Source of the DNA: Chelydra serpentina
Lineage: Eukaryota; Chordata; Testudines; Chelydridae
NCBI GenBank assembly: GCA_037349315.1
Contig: JBAIAC010000619.1
Span: 209,501-273,500, forward strand
DNA length: 64,000 bases
Direction: 5' to 3'
The notes beneath the pieces were generated by a model. The model was given only the letters and a program-made list of their open reading frames with translations, did no database searches and was not told the origin of the DNA. Position numbers and translations under genes: made by a program. Shown here piece by piece: positions 49,950-61,100 of the stretch; within the stretch, counting starts at the first letter, position 1; each line of letters begins with the position of its first letter.

Positions 49950-50610
49950 TAGGAGGGGAGTGGGGTCCAGTGGTTAGAATTGGGGGAAGGGGGAATAGAC
50001 TGGGACCCAGGATACCTGGGTTCTCTCCCCCGCACTAGGAAGGGCGTGGGGTTCAGTGGTTAGAATTGGGGGGGGCAGGGGGGAAGAGATTAGGAGCCAG
50101 GATGCCTGGGTTCTCTCCCCCGCACTAGGAAGGGCGTGGGGTTCAGTGGTTAGAATTGGGGGGGAGGGGCGAGACTGGGAGCCAGGACTCCTGGGTTCTC
50201 TCCCCCGCACTAGGAAGGGAGTGGGGTTCAGTGGTTAGAATTGGGGGGGGCAGGGGGAAGAGATTAGGAGCCAGGATGCCTGGGTTCTCTCCCCCGCACT
50301 AGGAAGGGAGTGGGGTTCAGTGGTTAGAATTGGGGGGGAGGGGGGAGACTGGGAGCCAGGACTCCTGGGTTCTCTCCCCCGCACTAGGAAGGGAGTGGGG
50401 TTCAGTGGTTAGAATTGGGGGGGAGGGGGGAGACTGGGAGCCAGGACTCCTGGGTTCTCTCCCCCGCACTAGGAAGGGAGTGGGGTTCAGTGGTTAGAAT
50501 TGGGGGGAGGGGGAAGAGACTGGGAGCCAGGACACCTGGGTTCTCTCCCCAGGTGTCACTGGCTGCCTGACCCTGGGCCAGTCATGTCCACACACCTGCC
50601 TCAGTTTCCC
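49950..50610 (+). repeat. Seven tandem MIR tRNA-heads ending in a MIR core
   Basis: Seven units spaced 85-90 bp (TGGTTAGAAT at about 49971, 50057, 50147, 50233, 50321, 50406 and 50491). Each has GTTCAGTGGTTAGAAT (A-box-like) and CTGGGTTCTCTCCC (B-box-like). Only the last unit runs on into a MIR core: GTCACTGGCTGCCTGACCCT, then CCTGCCTCAGTTTCCCC. Unit-to-unit identity is high. Confidence 0.8.
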
Positions 50611-50795
50611 CCTGGGGCTTGTTCTCCTCCCTGCAGCCAGGCCGAGCTGTGCTCCCTTTTAAGAGCCCTCGGATGGGTGCCAGGCAGGACACCAGAGTAG
50701 ATGGGCCCCCCCACCCAGGGGTAAGTTTCCTGCCCCCCACGGGGGGCACCGTCCCTCCCTCGGCAAGTAGAGGCAGGACCCGCCCTCATCTACTC

Positions 50796-50810
50796 ATTAA
50801 AACTTTTAAT
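50796..50810. terminator. Palindromic ATTAAA poly(A) signal, usable on both strands
   Basis: ATTAAA occurs on the plus strand at 50796-50801 and on the minus strand at 50810-50805, forming ATTAAAACTTTTAAT. On the minus strand it lies ~0.9 kb beyond the MBD1 stop and may mark the 3' end of its mRNA. Confidence 0.45.
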
Positions 50811-50819
50811 ACATAAAAA

Positions 50820-51716
50820 AAATAGAGACGAGTTTCTGGGGGGGGGGTGAATTTTTTTTCGCATTTTTTTTTTCTTTCTGTGCGCGGGGGGCAGGGGAAG
50901 GAAGAACAGCAGAACTAACCCTGACCGGGGAGGGGGGGGGGGGTCTGTGCTTCACACCCTCCCCCCTCAGCCACTGGGGGGAGGGGGAGACGTCCCCCAC
51001 CAAGGACGCAGCTATGGCTTCGGCAGAAACTCCCTGAAATTAGCACTAGCCTCTGACTGCTGCTGGGGGGGGGGGGGGGGGCACACCTCTGCTCCCCCCT
51101 CAGAGCGACCTGTGCCCTCTACCTCCCCCGGGGGGCTGCCCCCTTCCCCCTCTGCAGCAGAAAAATCACCACCAAGGAAGAATTCAAGTTTTAAAACAGG
51201 AGCCTAAACTGGGGGGGAGGGGAGGAAGGGGGAGTGACCCTCCCCCATGCTGGAGATGAAGCAATTGCTTGCGGGGGGGGGAAGCTGGCATGGGTCTTCC
51301 CCCCAAAAGGGTGGGGGAGGTGGATGGATGGGGGGGGTTTAAAGTAATTAAGATGGCATCTGAAATCCATGTCCCCCCATAGTCACTGCAGAAGGGGGCG
51401 GGGGGGGGGGGGCTCAGAAGGAAAAAGCCCTCTGCCCCGCCTGGGGGGGTAACAGAAATCAACGTGGGGGGAACAGAGCTCCTCATTGGCTAGAGCCGCT
51501 CATGTGACCACAGCAGCGGGTGGGGGGCCGGGGGGGGGGGAGAGAACATCCCTTCAGCCCTCCCCCGGGCCAGGAGAGGGGGGGGGGGGGGGGACAACAA
51601 CGAACAAGCAACGAAATGAAACTCCCCCCTCGGCCACGCCCACCTCCCCCCCCCCCACCCCGGCAGGGTCCAGCCGATTCCAGTGTCAAAAATAGAAGCT
51701 CTGGGGGCCGGGGGGG
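50820..51716 (-). other. Probable MBD1 3' UTR with G-rich homopolymers
   Basis: No other gene is seen between the MBD1 stop and the ATTAAA near 50810. Runs of 8-16 G occur at 50931, 51066, 51400 and 51580. The 3' UTR assignment is by position only. Confidence 0.45.
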
Positions 51717-52177
51717 CTAGGGGCCGGCGCTGCCCGAGGGCCAGGGGTTGAGCCGGCACTGGGGGCAGCAGCCCGAGTAGACCAGCACGTCGCAGGCCTG
51801 CGAGCGCTGCCCGGCGTGCCAGCCGGCCGGCCAGCCGGGGCAGAGCCGATAGGCCTCCAGGTCGCAGATCAGCTCCACCACCTCGTCCACGGTGGTGAGC
51901 CGGGCGGGGTGGCTGGCGTAGACCTCGTGCTCCGGCGGCACCGGCAGCTGCCGCGCCACCACCTGGAAGAAGAGGCCGGGGCGGATGTGGATGACGGTGG
52001 CGGCCATGGTGGAGCGGGCCGAGCGCTGGACCAGCCGCAGGTCGGGGCCCCCCAGGGGCGGCTGCACCTCCCAGTGCGCCGGCAGCGGGATCTCCTGCAG
52101 CTCGGCCAGGAACTCCCGCAGCACCGGGTCCAGGGCGCCCGGCCCGCCAGCGCCCCCAGGCTGTAGATCTCCATGAT
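51717..52177 (-). CDS. MBD1: MBD1 terminal exon with a one-base frame break
   Basis: Follows TPV of the exon at 52852-52751 and begins IMEIYSLG, the conserved repression-domain motif (VITEIFSLGG in mammals). After a five-G run (52157-52153) the conserved-looking frame shifts by one: ALDPVLREFLAELQEIPLP and DEVVELICDLEAYRLCP continue in the other frame to a stop at 51719-51717. Read literally, the frame instead ends near 51869. A missing G in the run would reconcile both parts. It is either an error or a real mutation. Confidence 0.82.
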
Positions 52178-55100
52178 CTGCGGGCACAGGGCGGGCGGCG
52201 GGGTGAGGGGGGGGGGGCGCCGCCCTGGTCGCCCCCAGCGCCAGACGGCTCCAGAACTGCCCCCACACTTCCCCCTCCCTCCAACACTGCCCCCTGCCCC
52301 CCAGCATCAGCCCCCCATCCCCCCAGAACTGCCCCCTGCCCCCCAGCATCAGCCCCCCATCCCCCCAGAACTGCCCCCTGCCCCCCAGCGCCAGACGCCC
52401 CCAGAACTGCCCCCACGTGCCCCACACTTCCCCCTCCCCCAACACTGCCCCCAGCCCCCCAGAACTGCCCCCATGCACCCCTCATCACTGCCCCCTGCCC
52501 CCCAGCGCCAGACGCCCCCAGAACTGCCCCCACGTACCCCACACTTCCCCCTCCCCCAACACTGCCCCCTGCCCCCCAGCACCAGCCCCCCATCTCCCCA
52601 GAACTGCCCCCATGCACCCCTCAACACTGCCCCCTGCCCCCCAGAACCAGACATCCCCAGAACTGCCCCCTCCCCCCAATATTGCCCGTCTCCCCAGCAC
52701 CAGCCCCCCACCCCGGCGCCCAGCCCCCCAGCCAGGCTCCCCCCACTCACCACCGGGGTGCGCTCCTCCTCCTCCTCGTCAGCCGGGTCCAGAACCACCA
52801 CTTCCCTGGCCAGCCCCCGGCCCTCCATCCGCAGGGGCGCCCCTGCCGGCACCTGCAAGGTAGAGGGGTGAGCGCTGGGGGCACCCCAAATCCTGCCTGG
52901 GGCAGCTCCATGGGGAACTGGGCTGGGAGCCAGGACTCCTGGGTTCTCTCCCCGGCTCTGGGAGGGGAGTGGGGGCTAGTGGCTAGAATGGGAGCCAGGA
53001 CTCCTGGGTTCTCTCCCCAGCGCTGGGAGGGGAGTGGGGTCTAGTGGTTAGAACGAGGGGGGGCTGGGAGCCAGGACTCCTGGGTTCTCTCCCCGGCTCT
53101 GGGAGGGGAGTGGGGGCTAGTGGCTAGAACGGGGGATGGGGGGGGGGGCTGGGTTCTCTCCCCAGCGCTGGGAGGGGAGTGGGAGTCTAGTGGTTAGAAC
53201 GAGGGGGGGCTGGGAGCCAGGACTCCTGGGTTCTCTCCCCAGTGCTGGGAGGGCAGGGGGCTCTCGGGAGCTGGGGGGGCTCTTACCGGTGCAAGGTCCC
53301 ATCCGGACTCCACCTTCTCCTGCTTCACCAGGGGCGGGGCGGCGAGGAGCAGGCTGGGGGCCGGCTCCTGGAGGGAGGAGAGAGACGGGGGACAGGACTG
53401 AGCCTGCAGAGCCAGGGCAGCCAGTGGGGGGCGCCGGGTTGACGCAGGCCCAGGTCTGAGCCCTCACCCCAGGACGGGGCCCGCAGCCGGGACCCCTGGG
53501 TCACCCTGAGGGGAAGGGCTGGCCCCGAGCCGGGCGCCACTGGAGGGGGACACCCAGCCCCCGGGGGGGACGCCCCGGCTGCCCCCTCTCACCTCCAGGC
53601 GGCCAGGGGGTGGGGGCGTGGCCGGCTCCTCCTTCACGTGCTGCAGCAGGAGGGGGAAGCTCGGGGGGGCGTCGCGGAGCAGGACGAAGTCCCTGCCCGG
53701 CCGATCCTTCAGCAGCACCAGCTGCCCGGGCGCCTCGGCGACCCCCTTCTCCGCCAGGAACCGCAGCTCCCCGCCCGGCGGGCGCTCCCTCTCCTGGGGG
53801 GCAAAGCACAGCGTCAGGGGGCAGCACAGTGCCCCCCCGGACAGCCACCCCCCAACACCACTGCAGAGCGGGGAGAGAACCCAGGAGTCCTGGCTTCCAG
53901 CCCCCTCGCTCTAACTACTAGCCCCCACTCCCCTCCCAGAGCCGGGGAGAGAACCCAGGAGTCCTGGCTCCCAGCCCCCTGCTCTAACCACTAGACCCCA
54001 CTCCCCTCCCAGAGCCGGGGAGAGAACCCAGGAGTCCTGGCTCCCAGCTGCCCCTGCTCTAACCACCAGCCCCCACTCCCCTCCCAGAGCCGGGGAGAGA
54101 ACCCAGGAGTCCTGGGCTCCCCTCCCCCCGGGCTGAGCGGTAACCGGGCCGGAAGGACGAGCGGGAAAGGCGGAGCGGAAGAAGAGAGAGAGAAGCGCGC
54201 GTGTCGTTGCCCCCGGGCTCATGGGCCTGGGGTGGGCGGGGCGGGGCGGGGGGCGGGCCGCCGGGGGGCGGGGCAGGGGGAGGTAGTTACCTGCGGCAGG
54301 GCACTGCCCCGAGCCCAGCGCTGCTGGCCGCTCCCCTTGACCCGCCGCCCCACCTGCTTGATCCGGGCCGGCTGGCGGCTGCGGCCGATCCTGCGCCTCC
54401 AGGCCTTCCGGGGGGCCAGCGCCCCCGCCCCCTCCTCCGCCTGCCCGCGGCTCCACACCGCCGGCAGCAGCCGCTTCTGGGGAAGGGAAAGAGAGGGAGA
54501 GACAGAGCCAGAGCCGGGCAGGCGGCGAGTGGGAGAGAGAGCGAGAAAGAGAGACAGGGAGAGAGAGAGACAGGGAGAGCGAGAGAGTCGGCCCGGTCCT
54601 GCCCTGCCCATCCCCACGGCCTCTGGGCGCCTGCCCCTCCCCCAGAGCCCGCTGCCTCCTCCCCAGCCAGCCCAGGCCCATGCCCCCCCACCGTATGGGA
54701 GTGACCCGGAGAGCGGGGGCGGGGGGGGGAGTTCGGCTGCACAGGGAGGGTGCAGGAGATGCGGAGGGACGCAGACGCCTGGTCATGATGTTTGCATCAA
54801 GGGTTCAGATTTACAGAAAGGCAGAGAAAAAACCCAGGAGTCCTGGCTCCCAGCCCCCCTGGCTCTAACCCACTAGACCCCTATTCCCCTCCCAGAGCTG
54901 GAGAGGGGACCCAGGAGTCCTGGCTCTCAGCGCCCCCTGCTCTAACCACTAGCCCCCGCTCCCCTCCCAGAGCCGGGGAGAGAACCCAGGCGTCCGTTTT
55001 CACAAGCCCCCCTCTGGACAGCAACTCTGACTCTGTGCCAGGCCCAAACGGCCCCGACACCCACAGGTGACGAACCCAGCCCACCGGCTGCTAAGACGCG

Positions 55101-58100
55101 CACCCAACTCCCATTGACATCCCCAGGAGTCCGGTGCCTAAACCCCCGGCGGCCCCAAGCGCCCTCCCAGGAGGCGAAGGAACCCGGCGGGGACGAACCC
55201 AGGCTCTGCCGGGCCCGGGACCCGCTCGGCGCGGGTGGCGCACTGGGGGGACTCCACGCCACAGGACGAGCAGGGCGACGGCGGGCAGCCCGAGGAGCCG
55301 GAAGGGAAGACGCCCCCCTGGTGTGGGGCACAGAGCCCCGGCTAGATGGGGGGTGCCCCACACCGACGGGCTCCGTCTCCCCTCCCCGGGGCATGGGGCC
55401 GGCTCCAAGGCCCACAGCGGGAGCCGAGCCGGGGCCGCACGCCGGCGGCAGGGCACCCACCATTGCGAAGCGCAGACACTGTCTCCAGCGGCACTTCTGG
55501 CGTTTCAGGTTCTCGCCGCCGAACTTGGGCTTGTCCCGGCAGAAGTCGCAGCGGCCGCAGTCGGCTTTCAGCAGACAGGCCTCGCACTCCCCGCACCTGC
55601 GGTTCCGCCGGCTCTTGGAGCAGAGCTGCCGGGCGGGGAGAGAGGCGCCGGTCAGAGCGCGGGGGGGCGGCCGCACACGGGCCCCTGCCCAGCCCCGGCG
55701 CCGCGAAACCGCCGGCCTGCCAGAGGGGGCGCTCGGCGGGGGTTAGGGGAGCACTGAGGGGGCCCGGCCCCACGGACGCAGAGCGACGGCCCCAGCCGGG
55801 GGCCCGGCTCGGCCCCACGGACGCAGAGCGACGGCCGATCGGCCCCAGCCGGGGGCCCGGCCCGGCCCCACGGACGCAGAGCGACGGCCGATCGGCCCCA
55901 GCCGGGGGCCCGGCCCGGCCCCACGGACGCAGAGCGACGGCCGATCGGCCCCAGCCGGGGGCCCGGCCCCACGGACGTAAAGCGACGGCCGATCGGCCCC
56001 AGCCGGGGGCCTGGCCCGGCCCCACGGACGCAGAGCGACGGCCGATCGGCCCCAGCCGGGGGCCCGGCCCCACGGACGCAGAGCGACGGCCGATCGGCCC
56101 CAGCCGGGGGCCCGGCCCCATGGACGCAGAGCGACGGCCGATCGGCCCCAGCCGGGGGCCCGGCCCCACGGACGCAGAGCGACGGCCGATCGGCCCCAGC
56201 CCCCCAGACTCAGACAGCGTGACTTCGTGGGTTGAGCTTCTGCCTTCGGGTATCCAGCGCCTCCCGCCCACAAGTGAGAGGTGAATCATCTCCCGCTTCC
56301 AACTCAGCCCCCCAAATCCAGCCCTGACCCGGCGCCACGGCCTTGCCGGGCGGATACGCGCTGACTCAGCGAGCCAGCCCCTCGCTTCCTTCCAGGCCCC
56401 TCTCCCTCTGACCCCTCCCCGATCGACCCACTTCCGCCTTGAACCGCGGGCCCCGCAACAGGCCACCCCACGGCCGGATCCGGAGGGAACGTCCCCTCTC
56501 CGCTCCTACGGGAGATTGGCTCCCGGTCAGCCGACGGTTCCCCTTTCCCGAGTCCCAGGACAGCTCCCCCCGACCAGGGATCCGCGCCCGCGGCGGTTTT
56601 CAGAAGAGGTCGGAGAGCCCCCGACACAGAGAACCCAGGTCCGTTTGGTCCCGTCTCAGCGCCGGGGCTGGACCCGCCGACGCCCCTTCCAGCCCTGGTG
56701 TTCCAGGTGGCCTGAGACGTGGGGAGAGACTCGGCCGGGAACCGGGGTCGGGGTCGCCCGGGCGGCGAGCGAGGCGGGGCCGTGGCAGAGCCGCCAAGCA
56801 GCGGGGGCGCCGCGCCCGGCGTCAGGGAAATACAAGTCAATCCAGCCCAGCAGGCCTGTCTCCCCGGGGCCGGGCCGGGCGAGACAGCAGGGGAGCGATC
56901 CGCGGCCCAGCCCCACGGAGAGGGAGGGGCACAGCGGGCACCAGGGCGGGCGAGATGCAGGCGAGCGACTCCATGGAACAGAGCGGGGAGGGGGGTGGGG
57001 GAAGCGCCGGGGAAGAGTGTCAGCCACAGAACCACCAGCCAGGCTTTTCCTAGCCAGGGATGGAACCCAGGAGTCCTGGCTCCCAACCCCCCCGGCTCTA
57101 ACCACTAGACCCCACTGCCCTCCTGGAGACATGGAGAGAACCCAGGAGTCCTGGCTCCCAACCCCCCGCCCCTGCTCTAACCACTAGACCCCACTCCCCT
57201 CCTGGAGACATGGAGAGAACCCAGGAGTCCTGGCTCCCAGCCCCCCCATGCAGTCACCCCGCTGAACCCCACCCCACGGCGCAGGGAGGGTCACTCACCA
57301 CGCTGCTCCGGGCCCTGGCACTCGGGTGTTTCGGCGGCCGGCCCGGCTTCTTCTTCTCCTTCACTTTACCCAGCTGTTTCTGGGGGCGGCGGAGAGAGGA
57401 GAGGGGTTACCCCCGGCCCTGCCCCGCTCCAATCCCTGCTCCCCAAGCGCCGCCCTCTGCCCCCCGCCCCCCGCCCCCCGCGACGTAGGCTGGGCGAACC
57501 TGCATTTACAGCTTCAGGGGGCGACGGATGCCAGGGGGCTCGGGGCCAGCCATAGACTCTACAGTTCTGTGTGGTCGGCTCAGCCTCCCCTGCCCTAACC
57601 ACTGGACCCCACCGCCCTCCCAGAGCCAGGGAGAACCCAGGAGTCCTGGCTCCCAGCCCCCCAGCTCTAACCCCCAGACCCCACTCCACTCCCAGAGCCA
57701 GGGAGAGAACCCAGGAGTCCGGGCTCCTAGCCCCCCAGCTCTAACCCCCAGACACCACTCCACTCCCAGAGCCAGGGAGAGAACCCAGGAGTCCGGGCTC
57801 CTAGCCCCCCAGCTCTAACCCCCAGACCCCGCTCCCCTCGCTGTCTCAGCCCCAGGCCTTTGCCCCACCCCAGCCCATGGGGGTCCCCCTGTGTGGGGCA
57901 GTTCTGAGCTGGTTCCGGCCCCGCCCCGGCCCCCACTCACCCTGCGACGGGAGCCTGAGAGGCCGCCGGGGTCTCGCTCCAGCGACGGCTTCCATTTCTG
58001 GGGGGAGCGAAGGGAAGACAGGGTGAGGGGCAGGAGGGGAGGGTCACCCGGACGCCGGAGTCCCTTCTGCGCAACACATGCAGGGCCAGGTGGGGAGAGG

Positions 58101-61100
58101 AGGGGAACAGCGACCCAGACAACTGGGTCCCTCCTCCTCCGGACGCCTGGGTCCCTCCTCCTCCGGAGTCCGGGCTGGGGGGGGGGGACCGCCCGGACAC
58201 CTGGGTCCCTCCTCCTCCGGAGTCCGGGCTGGGGGGGGAACCGCCCAGACGCCTGGGTACCTCCTCTTCCCCCAGAATTCCGGGCGGGGGAAGGTGACCC
58301 GGACACCTGGGTCCATCACCCCACCTGAGACGGGTGGGTACCAGAGGACGGGGCTGGATCGCTGCCCCCCGGATTGTTGCCCATACGGCCCCACTGGCTG
58401 CCAGGCGTTCCCCGTGTCACCACCATGGCCCGGCTCCGGCCCCCTTGGGCAGACAGGAGGACGCGCACAGCTGCCCCACGGCGGAGAGGGGCCAGCCGGC
58501 AGCTCCAGGGGCCACAGAGCTCATCCAGCCCCTATGGGGCCCAGCTGAGCTCAGGCCCCATAGTGCTAGGAAGGGTGATAAGGCTGGACACTGAATGTCA
58601 GGGGTGCCGCCCCCCCCCCCCCCCCCCGCCCCGGACGCAAGGCAGAGTGCCCCCAGCGCGCCAGACACAGCCTGGGTCACCCCTATTGTCAAGGGGAAAG
58701 GACCAGCCAGAGACCTCACAGCGAGGAGAGAACCCAGGAGTCCTGGCTCCCTGCCCCCCCTGCTTTAACCACTGGACCCCACTCCCCTCCCAGAGCTGGG
58801 GAGAGAACCCAGGAGTCCTGGCTCCCTGCCCCCCCTGCTTTAACCACTGGACCCCACTCCCCTCCCAGAGCTGGGGAGAGAACCCAGGAGTCCTGGCTCC
58901 ATGAGAGCTTGGGGGCGTGGGTGCCGAAGTCCCTTCCCAGAGCAGGATCTGTGCCCCCCCCCCTCCTCCATCTCTAGGGAGAATTCGGCGTAGGCCAGGC
59001 CCTTCCAAAGCGGACTCTAGGAGTGGGGGCTGGGAGCCAGGACTCCTGGGTTCTCTCCCCGGCTCTGGGGGGCAGGGGCTGGGGACAAGGACGCCGGGGT
59101 TCTCTGAGGGGGGGGGGAGGCTGACGCCGCACTCACTGTGGCTGGCGCGGCAGGGGTTAATCTCGTACGGCGCCGAGGCTTAGAGGCCAGGCCGTCCTGG
59201 CGGAGACAGAGAAGGAAGAGACAAGACGCTCACAGGACACGGCAGCGCGGACAGGCTGGCAGAAGGACAGAGCCAGAGCGGAGCCCCCCCCATAGACGCC
59301 CCGGGCCCCCCGCTCCATGGGGACCCCGCAGGCAGAGGCGAGCAGAGAACCAGATACCCAAACCCCCCAGCACCATCCCCTGCTCTAACCACCAGCCCCC
59401 ACTCCCCTCCCAGAGCCGGGAGAGAACCCAGGAGTCCTGGCTCCCAGCCCCCCCCGCCCCCACCCGCTCTAACCACCAGACACCACTCCCCTCCCAAAGC
59501 CGGGAGAGAACCCAGGAATCCTGGCTCCCAGCCCCCCCGCCCCCACCCGCTCTAACCACTAGCCCCCACTCCCCTCCCAGAGCCAGGAGAGAACCCAGGA
59601 GTCCGGGCTCCCAGCCCCCACCCGCTCTAACCACCAGACAGAGAGAACCCAGGAGTCCTGGCTCCCAGCCCCCCCGTTCTAACCACCAGCCCCCACTCCC
59701 CTCCCAGAGCCGGGAGAGAACCCAGGAGTCCGAGCTCCCAGCCCCCACTGCTCTAACCACCAGACCCCACTCCCCTCCCAGAGCCGGGAAAGAACCCAGG
59801 TGTCCTGGCTCCCAGCCCCCCCTTCTAACCCCGCCGGGGGTGGCACGGTCTCCCAGAAGCTCCCCCGCCCCTCACACCCACTCACAGCGCTGGGCCCCGG
59901 GCGCTGGCAGCCTCCTGCGGCGCCTCCCTGGGGCGAGCTGGGGCTTGGCGGGGGGCCCGTCCTGCGGGCAGGGAAGCGCAAGGAAAGAAAGAACGAAGCA
60001 GGGACAGGAAGGAGAGAGAGAGACGCAGAGTCACCCAGACCACGGCGCTCCCATTGCATTGCACCCCCTGCCACAGCCAGGAGAGAACCCAGGAGTCCCT
60101 GGCTCCCAGCCCCCCTGCTCTAACCACTAGCCCCCACTCCCCTGCCACAGCCAGGAGAGAACCCAGGAGTCCTGGCTCCCAGCCCCCCCTGCTCTAACCA
60201 ACTAGCCCCCACTCCCCTCCCAGAGCCGGGAGAGAACCCAGGAGTCCTGGCTCCCAGCCGCCCTGCTCTAACCACTGGACAGGGGCAGCGAGCTCACGGG
60301 GGGGGCAGGGACCCCCATGCAGCCGGGGGCGGTTTCGGGTGAACCTGTCCTGCCGCGCAGAGAGGGGGCGAGAGGCTGTTTGCTGCCTCGGGGCAGCGTG
60401 GCCAGGCCGGACCCCACAGCCAGGCCTGGCCGTGCCCCCCCCACTACACCCACACCGGGAGCCGCGCCCCCCCGCCCGCCCCCACTAGACCGCCAGACAG
60501 CCGTGCCCCCCCCACTACACCCACACTGGAGAGCTGCCCCCCCCTGCCCCCCCACTAGACCGCCAGAGAGCCATGCCCCCCCCCCACTACACCCACACCG
60601 GGGAGCCGTGCCCCCCTGCCCCCCCACACTAGACCCAGGCTGGGAGCCGAGCCCCCACTGCACCCACACCGGAGAGCTGCGCCCCCCCCCCCCCCGTCTC
60701 ACCCCCACTAGATCGCCAGAGAGCCGTGCCCCGACCCACTACACCCACGCAGGGGAGCCCTGCCCTCCCCCCACGACACCCAGGCTGAGGAGCCACGGCC
60801 CCCCCCCACAACACCCACGCAGGGGAGCCACGCCCCCCCACGACACCCAGGCTGGGGAGCCACGCCCCCCCACGACACCCACGCAGGGGAGCCACGCCCC
60901 CTCACGACACCCACGCAGGGGAAGCCACGCCCCCCCCCCGACACCCACGCAGGGAAGCCACGCCCCCCCCCACGACACCCACGCAGGGGAGGCGCATGCA
61001 ACACCCCGCCCCCCCCCCCCGACTGCACCCACGCCCCGGCTCCGTCACACACAGCCCACAGGGCAGGCTGGGAAACGATGGCTCTGCCCCAAAGGGAAAC

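Noticed and set aside
55342..56466. 374-codon minus frame joining a Pro/Gly-rich repeat to CXXC3
   Set aside because: Only the 55-codon CXXC3 exon is bounded by splice sites; the rest is intron, including the CpG-dense minisatellite.
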